Assembly (NCBI GenBank): GCA_033557675.1
Contig: JAWQRM010000023.1
Coordinates: 1 to 39,951 of the forward strand
Source of the DNA: Coptodactyla brooksi
Taxonomy: Eukaryota > Arthropoda > Insecta > Coleoptera > Scarabaeidae
Direction: 5' to 3'
Length of the DNA: 39,951 nucleotides
Position numbers and translations under genes: made by a program. The notes beneath the pieces are model-generated. The model ran no database searches. It was not told where the DNA came from and was given only the letters and a program-made list of their open reading frames with translations. Positions 34,273 to 39,951 of this stretch are shown one piece after another. Position 1 is the first letter of the stretch. Every line of letters starts with the position of its first letter.

Positions 34273-36578
34273 CATAAGTCAAAATATAATTTAGTGTAAA
34301 AACAAAACAAGTATAAAATTTTTAAAATATTCACAACAAGAAAACAATAAAAGAAAATTCACTAGTACTATCAACGTCAATCACATATCACAGCCTGGTA
34401 GGTAGAAGAAAATTCTGTTGTTGGTACATAAACTCCTGAGCAGTGTAGTAACTTCACTCCTTGAGCTTTTGGTTTTGTGTTTACATTTATTGCGAGTTAA
34501 GTCCCTAACACTTGGTGGCAAATGGTTCCAAACATGTATGGATTGTGTGGAGAACTGATTTTGTATCAAGGTGAAATGTGTATACTCTGGAAGGACAAAG
34601 GTATTTGGTAGCTGTGTACTGTAGTCATGTATATGTTGAGTAGTCAATATACGTTGAAGATTCTTATGGACATACAGGGCACATCGTATCACGTATATTT
34701 CAGCACAGATAGGTATCTTGTATTTAGTGAAAATCTCGTTACATATTTCAGTTCTCGATAGACTAAATATGTTTCTCACACATTTTTTGCAGCGTGAAGA
34801 TATGATCTGCTTCTGTGGAATTTTCCCAAAATCTAATGCTAATCTGATCTCTAAGTATACGTGGTACATAGGAGAAGGAGCTGATTCTTTCTGCCATTCT
34901 GTTAATATGTGTCTTCCAATTGAGGTTTTCATTCATATACAGATCCAGGAAATTTACTGAATTTGTATTGGTAATCATGTCTGATCCAACCTGTATTCTT
35001 AACTTCTCATCGTTGCTCCTAGCAGAGTATTTAACGACATTGTTTTGGATGTGTTGAGTTTTAAGTCGTTTTTGTCAAACCAGCCAATGAGTTTATTAAC
35101 ATTTTCTTGAATTTGATTTTCTAGATCTTCGTTAGTATATCCACTCACAACCATAGTTGTGTCATCCGCATACATTACAATCTCTGCATATCTGCCCACA
35201 AGACTATCATTCACATACATGGCAAACAGGTAGGATCCCAGTATGGAGCCCTGTGGTACGCCCTTTTTATAGCTACCCAGTCAGAGGTATCAGTAGTGCC
35301 ATAGTTATTATCACATATAACTTTTTGCTTACGATCAGTCAAGTAAGATCTAAATAAGCCCAAAGCCATACCACAAACTCCATAGCTTTCCATCTCATTG
35401 AGTAGAAGTTGGTAGTTCAAGCCATCAAAAGCTTTCGATAAATCAAGATAAACTCCTGCCACCCTGAATTTTGCCGAAAGTGCTATCAGGATATGTTAGA
35501 GTATATCTATTATTGCTGTTTCGGAGTTCGTTCCTTTAGGAAAACCATGTTGTTTGGAATTAGTAATGTGATTCTTGTAGAGGAAATCCATAAGGTGTTC
35601 AGCGATAATCTTTTCAACGACTTTACTAATGGTGCGCACCAGGGCTATTGGTCTATAGTTATGGATGTAATTTCTGCTTCCATTCTTATATATTGGCTTG
35701 ATAATAGTTTCTTTTAAAACTTCCAGACACTCCCCCGTCTTCAATGATACATTTATAATGTAGGCTAATGGCGGGCTTATGATATGAGCAGTTTTTTTGA
35801 GAAGAATCACAGGGATCTCATTATTTCCAGTACTGCAGATGACATTCAATCCCTCGACAACCTGTTCAACACCCCGCTCAACAACTGGTCTAAGGAAGAT
35901 ACTATGTATGTTTTTCGTTATTTCTGGCGAGTCAGTTATGTTCGATGTCCCCGGGCAGATATTGATGAAGTGGTTGTTCATTCTGTTTAAGTATCAGTAT
36001 TCTTTTCACCATTCAATTGTAGATCCATTGTGCTGAATCCCTTTTTTCCACTTTTATTAGTTATTTGTCGGGTTAGGCTCCATGCAGCTTTTGTCTTATT
36101 GTGTGCCTTCATGATGTAGTCGTTTTTTCTCAGTTGCTGCGCTGCTTTGACTACCTTCCTTAGTATATTCTTGTATATATCATGATAGTTCTTTGTAGTC
36201 TTGCCCATCTTCATTTCATTCCAAAGTTCTTTTTTATGTTTGCAGGATATATGAATACCAAGCGTTATCCAAGGCTTTATATTTTTTTCTCGTCTTAATT
36301 TCTTTGGAAAATAAGTATAAAGGTTGTGTTTTAAAATTTAAACAAAGTTGCTGATGGCCTCACCTGTATCCCTGGAGCTATAGACATTATGAAAGTGCTC
36401 TTTTGCTTGAAGGTTTAGGTCGTTTTGCTTCCAAATTATTTTCAATAGTAAACCTCAGTTGTTGCTGGTTGTGATCTGATAGTCCTGCATTCTACACTTT
36501 TAAGCATGTGTATTCGAAGTTATTAATAAGAATATTATCAATTCTTGTTGAGTTGTTTGCTGTTAAACGGTCTTCAAG
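34273..36578 (-). mobile_element. CR1/jockey-like LINE, 5' truncated, inserted in DUF4817-family element
   Basis: On the minus strand it begins inside the endonuclease domain (STRIDNILINN, then AGLSDHNQQQL at about 36488-36450). It continues to the RT: IIKPIYKNGSRNYIHNYRPIALV, GVYLDLSKAFDGLNYQLLL (ORF 35462-35211), and YADDTTMV at 35172-35149 with WF.KNDLKLNTSKT. The C-terminal region has NWKTHINRMAERI and VWNHLPPSVRDL (ORF 34932-34381). At least four frameshifts separate these pieces. No endonuclease start or ORF1 is present, as expected of 5' truncation by target-primed reverse transcription. Confidence 0.85.
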
Positions 36579-36990
36579 TGCCGCCATGTACTCAACTCAA
36601 CCCAACCCATCGCCAAATGATTTATTTTTGTGGGGGTAAAGAAATCATTTACCAACATCAACAAGCCAATAGCTTGAATGAGCTCAGAATAAAAATTTTT
36701 CAAGTTCATCAAACTATTACTCCAGAAATGCTCTCCAGAGCGAGGAGAAATTTCTACAACAGGTTGGGGTTTGGCGAAATTAGGAGGCATCTTTGAATCT
36801 TTGATTAAGTTTTATTTTTAAATATTATTAGAATTATTTTATTTTGGAATGACCTTTTATTTTAGTAAGAATGAAGTTTTTGTTTGTCCGTTGAACTTAA
36901 ACGTTTGAAAAGAGATAAGTAAACATTTATTGATAGTAGTTAAAAAATAAGTGTACGTAAGACGATGTCAAGCAGCACCAGCATGCACAT
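36579..36990 (+). mobile_element. DUF4817-family element, copy 3, 3' part
   Basis: The plus strand reads SPNDLFLWG then, after a shift, LNELRIKIFQVHQTITPEMLSRARRNFYNRLGF, the end of the same transposase. The 3' UTR (36790-36930) is closely similar to 16300-16440 and to the complement of 23560-23700, and the end near 36990 (GCATGCACATC) matches the end of copy 2 near 23495. Confidence 0.85.
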
Positions 36991-37204
36991 CACAAATATT
37001 ACTGAGCTCGTGGAGCAGAGGGTGCGTCACGGGCTCGTGGTAGGAGCCATGTAAATAACTTTACGTTATTTGTTCAACCCCTGACCTCAGTTTACTAACA
37101 TCACACTTTTTACTTCCTTTGTGTGTGCGAGGTTTATTACAAACTGTTTACGGAATTTTCGTTTTTGGCAAAAAAACTTTGTTTACTCGACAATACTAAT
37201 ATTT

Positions 37205-37335
37205 TTACAATTGTCAAAGGAAGAACCTCTGAAACGCAATTTTTGGAATAGCTTTTAACTCGCTCAGAGATTCTATCTTTATCTCTTCAACATTAGCACA
37301 ATATCATTCTTCAAGGTTTTTCATCCTTGGCAATA
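37205..37335 (-). mobile_element. mariner transposase C-terminal fragment
   Basis: The minus strand reads MKNLEE then ANVEEIKIESLSELKAIPKIAFQR, the C-terminal segment of mariner transposases; the same block in the split mariner is TTESLNKINAIPNIAFQKCF. Only about 130 bp survive. Confidence 0.75.
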
Positions 37336-37395
37336 GGAAGTCACAGACACAAGAAAATAACAAAAACGTGTGTATAAAATTAAGCTTTAATATCT

Positions 37396-37401
37396 TTTAT
37401 T
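37396..37401 (-). terminator. Poly(A) signal AATAAA of the RNF26-like gene
   Basis: Minus-strand AATAAA about 115 nt downstream of the stop codon. Confidence 0.55.
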
Positions 37402-37513
37402 TCTGAAATTATATTTCAAATGCTATAAAACGTTATAATACAAACAAAACAAAAATTCTTATCTGTTTTACATAATAACAGTACAATTATTAAATTAATA
37501 GTCTTGACTTTGG

Positions 37514-38482
37514 CTACATATAAATTTTCATGGTCTTTTGAGCATACGTCCTACAAACAGGACATCTCCTATTATAATATCTTAAAGTACCAGAACATTC
37601 TTCGCAAAGACACAGATGCTTACAAGGCAGTATTAACACGCATTTTTCTCTTTCTTGACAAATAATGCACGAGTTTTCCAACGCTGAACATTGATCAGTC
37701 TCATTTCTCTCTGCTACTCTAGGCCGTCTTGGTTGTACTTTAAGAAATTGTTTACAATACGGGAGTATTTGCCGCAATTTAATTATTAGGGATCTAGTTA
37801 AAAGTGTCAGTTTTCGTTTGATAACAGTGTATAAAAGAATATGAAATTTGAGGAGGACATATACAATACACCCTGTAGCTAATAAACCCGCTAAAGCCTC
37901 TAAAGGCATATCAAAAATAAATGCTATTATAGTTTTTATTCTTAATACTAAATTAATTAAACCTGCCTTAATAAGTAAGAACAGTTCTCGACTTAATACC
38001 CCAACAAGTATAATAGGAAATGAAATAATGTACATTATAATTAATGGTATAGACTGTATAATAAACCATACGCCAGATCCAAATAAAACAAGCAATTGTT
38101 TTAGTCCACCAAAAAATAGTCCGATGTTCATAAATAAATGGCCTATTCCATTCCAAATACCGCTGATACCAGCGCTTACCTTTGAGCATATCGTTAGAGC
38201 ACTTTCAATTACAACTAACAATAAGTTTACAATTTCTTCTAGCGTTTCCAATAGTCCAGAGATTACAAAGGTGACCTTAGTTGTGAAGTCATTGGAAAAT
38301 AATTGGAAGTCTTCTGACATAACGATGATTAACGTTTTCACTGATTTCAATGCATGTCCGAATATTTCAAAAGTGTACGTAAGTCCAACAAAAATAGCCT
38401 TTCCTGTTCCGTAACTTAAGAGCAAGATGTAATATACCAGCTTTTTAAGTCCAAGTATTGCGTTAATTAATAGTTCAATCAT
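37514..38482 (-). CDS. RNF26: RNF26-like ER membrane RING-type E3 ubiquitin ligase
   Basis: Intronless, 322 aa. Roughly the first 220 residues are hydrophobic with about five membrane segments (near 10-35, 70-95, 120-165 in two parts, and 190-215). A basic linker follows, then a C-terminal C3HC4 RING at 272-310: SCIICQEREKCVLILPCKHLCLCEEC..RRCPVC, with ligands C272, C275, C287, H289, C293, C296, C307, C310. The RING spacing, the PCKHLCLC core and the short C-terminal tail ending KIYM are the pattern of vertebrate RNF26 (PCRHLCLC, ending in VYL). RNF26 is an ER ligase that positions endosomes through SQSTM1 and modifies STING; whether the insect protein does so is inference. The ATG at 38480 is the first in frame and begins the first membrane segment. 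Confidence 0.9.
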   Translation of the reverse strand: MIELLINAILGLKKLVYYILLLSYGTGKAIFVGLTYTFEIFGHALKSVKTLIIVMSEDFQLFSNDFTTKVTFVISGLLETLEEIVNLLLVVIESALTICSKVSAGISGIWNGIGHLFMNIGLFFGGLKQLLVLFGSGVWFIIQSIPLIIMYIISFPIILVGVLSRELFLLIKAGLINLVLRIKTIIAFIFDMPLEALAGLLATGCIVYVLLKFHILLYTVIKRKLTLLTRSLIIKLRQILPYCKQFLKVQPRRPRVAERNETDQCSALENSCIICQEREKCVLILPCKHLCLCEECSGTLRYYNRRCPVCRTYAQKTMKIYM

Positions 38483-38499
38483 TTTAACGAACTTTCGTT

Positions 38500-39140
38500 A
38501 TGAAGCTTACATCAGTCTACATGCTGATTTGAAGAATTGTTGTCGACAGTTTAATTCTGAGAGGTTAGAATAATTTTTCAAATATATGTATAACTCTGTC
38601 GGTAAACAAGGGATTTTTAAGAGAGCACAATTAAATTCATCAAATCAGTGTTATTTATATTTATTGCACTTGTTTGTGGTTAAAATAACTATTTTGTAAT
38701 TTGAAAAATAACTTAAATTAACAACTCGCAAACACTGGAATTATGACTAACGTAAACGCCACCGAGGTTGGCAGCTACGACATAACCTCGATAAGACGTC
38801 ATAGCGCGAATATTATTTAAATACATATATATTGTTGTTTAGGCAGACTTTTAATGGAAGAAAAAGGAAAAACGTTTCCCTTTTTAACACGTAAATATGT
38901 ATTTATATACATGTTTACGTGTAAACATGTATATAAATACTAACTAAACAAATCAAATCAAATCGTTACTATTAAAACTTAGGTATGTTGGCAACACTTC
39001 ACGCGGGAATACTTCACGACACCGCTGCCACACACTTTCACTTGTTCTTTATTTGTGCTTAAAATTGACTTGGTAAGTAACTATATGTACACAGCTGTAG
39101 AATTTAACTCGTATGACTAAATTTAACGACATTTCGAGCA
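38500..39140. other. Upstream region of the RNF26-like gene
   Basis: No gene recognised. It should contain the RNF26-like promoter next to 38482. It also holds the 42-bp palindrome at 38899-38940. A possible splice donor (TTGGTAAGTAA, near 39070) might belong to an unseen plus-strand transcript. Confidence 0.4.
38899..38940. repeat. 42-bp near-perfect palindrome
   Basis: Two 20-bp arms (38899-38918 and 38921-38940) are exact complements with a 2-nt centre. A degenerate third copy of the motif (ACACGTAAATATG, from 38888) precedes it. Confidence 0.95.
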
Positions 39141-39159
39141 ATGAATCAATAATTTCTAG

Positions 39160-39480
39160 TAAAAATGCCGAAGCCATTGCCACTGCAAAATAGAATATTA
39201 TTTTGAAAGAGAGGACAACGGAGCTCCACTCCTATCGCCCACTGCTGTGATTCAGGTACCTTCCGTTGTTTTTGCATTTTATGTTGGATTCGATCGAACT
39301 TTTGTCTTACCGGTAATCAATTAATCATAAACATTGTTTTGTTGTAGCGTGTCGCAGAAGCAGTTAACATCAGCGAACGAACCGTATAAAGAATTACGAG
39401 GGCCAAAGGGATATACAAAGTTATAGCGTAATTAAAAGAAATTATCGAACGTTCTACTGGTACGCACAGTTTCGCAAAAT
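39160..39480 (+). mobile_element. IS630-type transposase N-terminal remnant with an apparent intron
   Basis: The plus strand reads EREDNGAPLLSPTAVIQ up to a GTACC donor at 39256. After TTGTAG at 39347 it resumes with RVAEAVNISERTV, which joins in phase to a helix-turn-helix known from insect IS630-type transposases (..VAEATGVSERTV.RI). A stop follows at the next codon and the frame is lost. The 92-nt gap has GT-AG ends. It could instead be a genuine split or just two fragments. Confidence 0.45.
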
Positions 39481-39601
39481 GAGAGTATGCCAGGTTCGGG
39501 GCTCAAAAACAAGTAATAACTTTGTTGTTTTGACAATGTCAGTTTATTTTGACAGTGATTGAACGTACATTTGCGAATTTGTATGATTAAAGTGTTACAA
39601 A

Positions 39602-39951
39602 ATGCCAGCCATTTATTCAAATTTGGAATATGCAAATATGGTGTTTGTTTGTGGGTTCTGTAATGGAAATGCTGCTGTTGAAGAATATCATCAACGGTTT
39701 CCACATCAAAGACATCCTGATAAAAATGTATTTATCAGAGTTTTCAACAAATTGTGCGAGACCGACAAGCTTCCTAGTGTTAGCATAACATGTGAACGAG
39801 GAACTGGACAAAGGTTTAGAAGAAGTAGGAAATATCCTGGATTTAGTAGAAGAAGATGCAACGACCAGCTCACGAAGAATTAGTACCCAATTGGGCATCC
39901 CGCAGAAAAGATTAATAGACACACTCTGCGAGCAAGGCTTACATCCATATC
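39602..39951 (+). mobile_element. DUF4817-family transposase, 5' end, cut by window edge
   Basis: The ATG at 39602 opens MPAIYSNLEYANMVFVCGFCNGNAAVEEYHQRFPHQRHPDKNVFIRVFNKLCET (DUF4817 fold). After a frameshift at about 39800-39830 it continues as LEEVGNILDLVEEDATTSSRRISTQLGIPQKRLIDTLCEQGLHPY to the window end, the second helix-turn-helix. Apart from that shift it is better preserved than the other copies. The DDE domain would lie beyond the window. Confidence 0.8.

Noticed and set aside
37848..38414. 188-codon open frame on the plus strand
   Set aside because: It is the antisense shadow of the RNF26-like gene, whose membrane segments and RING motif are convincing.
1..39951. CRISPR array, operon, phage or other prokaryotic defence locus
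   Set aside because: No regularly spaced repeats, no compact co-directional genes, and all genes are intron-bearing or of animal type.

Overview
The window is animal nuclear DNA, almost certainly from an insect. It is AT-rich, its genes have very short introns (52-57 nt) next to kilobase introns full of transposons, and its transposons (piggyBac, hAT, mariner, Tc1-like, IS630/DUF4817-like, RTE-like and CR1/jockey-like LINEs) are of the kinds common in beetles and other insects. Species or order cannot be fixed from the sequence. There is no bacterial, phage or CRISPR content.

Four complete protein-coding genes can be assembled exon by exon, with reading phase kept across every junction. (1) A medium-chain acyl-CoA dehydrogenase (ACADM type), minus strand 9125->6061, eight exons, 420 aa. 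(2) A C9orf78/TLS1-family nuclear protein, minus strand 22465->9382, four exons, 297 aa, whose first intron is 9 kb of nested transposon debris. (3) Ran GTPase-activating protein (RanGAP), plus strand 22954->29790, seven exons, 555 aa. (4) An intronless RNF26-like ER membrane RING E3 ligase, minus strand 38482->37514, 322 aa. C9orf78 and RanGAP are divergent, with 488 bp between their start codons. C9orf78 and ACADM are in tandem, with 256 bp between the stop of one and the ATG of the other. These are housekeeping genes and show no sign of acting as one system.

Layout: 1-3050, two decayed LINEs; 3200-6000, mostly featureless AT-rich DNA with a tRNA-like SINE head; 6000-9530, ACADM and the last exon of C9orf78; 9530-12600, C9orf78 intron 3 with an internally deleted piggyBac; 12630-13303, C9orf78 exons 3 and 2; 13304-22337, C9orf78 intron 1 with a LINE piece, a DUF4817-type element, two head-to-head Tc1-like copies, another LINE piece, and a mariner split by a hAT-like insert; 22338-29790, first exon of C9orf78, the shared promoter, and RanGAP; 29800-37340, intergenic DNA with several transposase remnants and a LINE inserted into a DUF4817-type element; 37340-38500, the RNF26-like gene; 38500-39951, an AT-rich palindrome and two transposase 5' ends, the last cut by the window edge.

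The most informative observations are transposon archaeology. A 1,760-bp hAT-like element has an exact 8-bp target duplication inside a mariner transposase. A LINE sits inside a transposase that can be traced on both sides. Short alternating inverted duplications recur at several loci; one can be polarised against sister copies in this window and looks like template-switch mutation. I found no convincing evidence for a previously undescribed molecular system.
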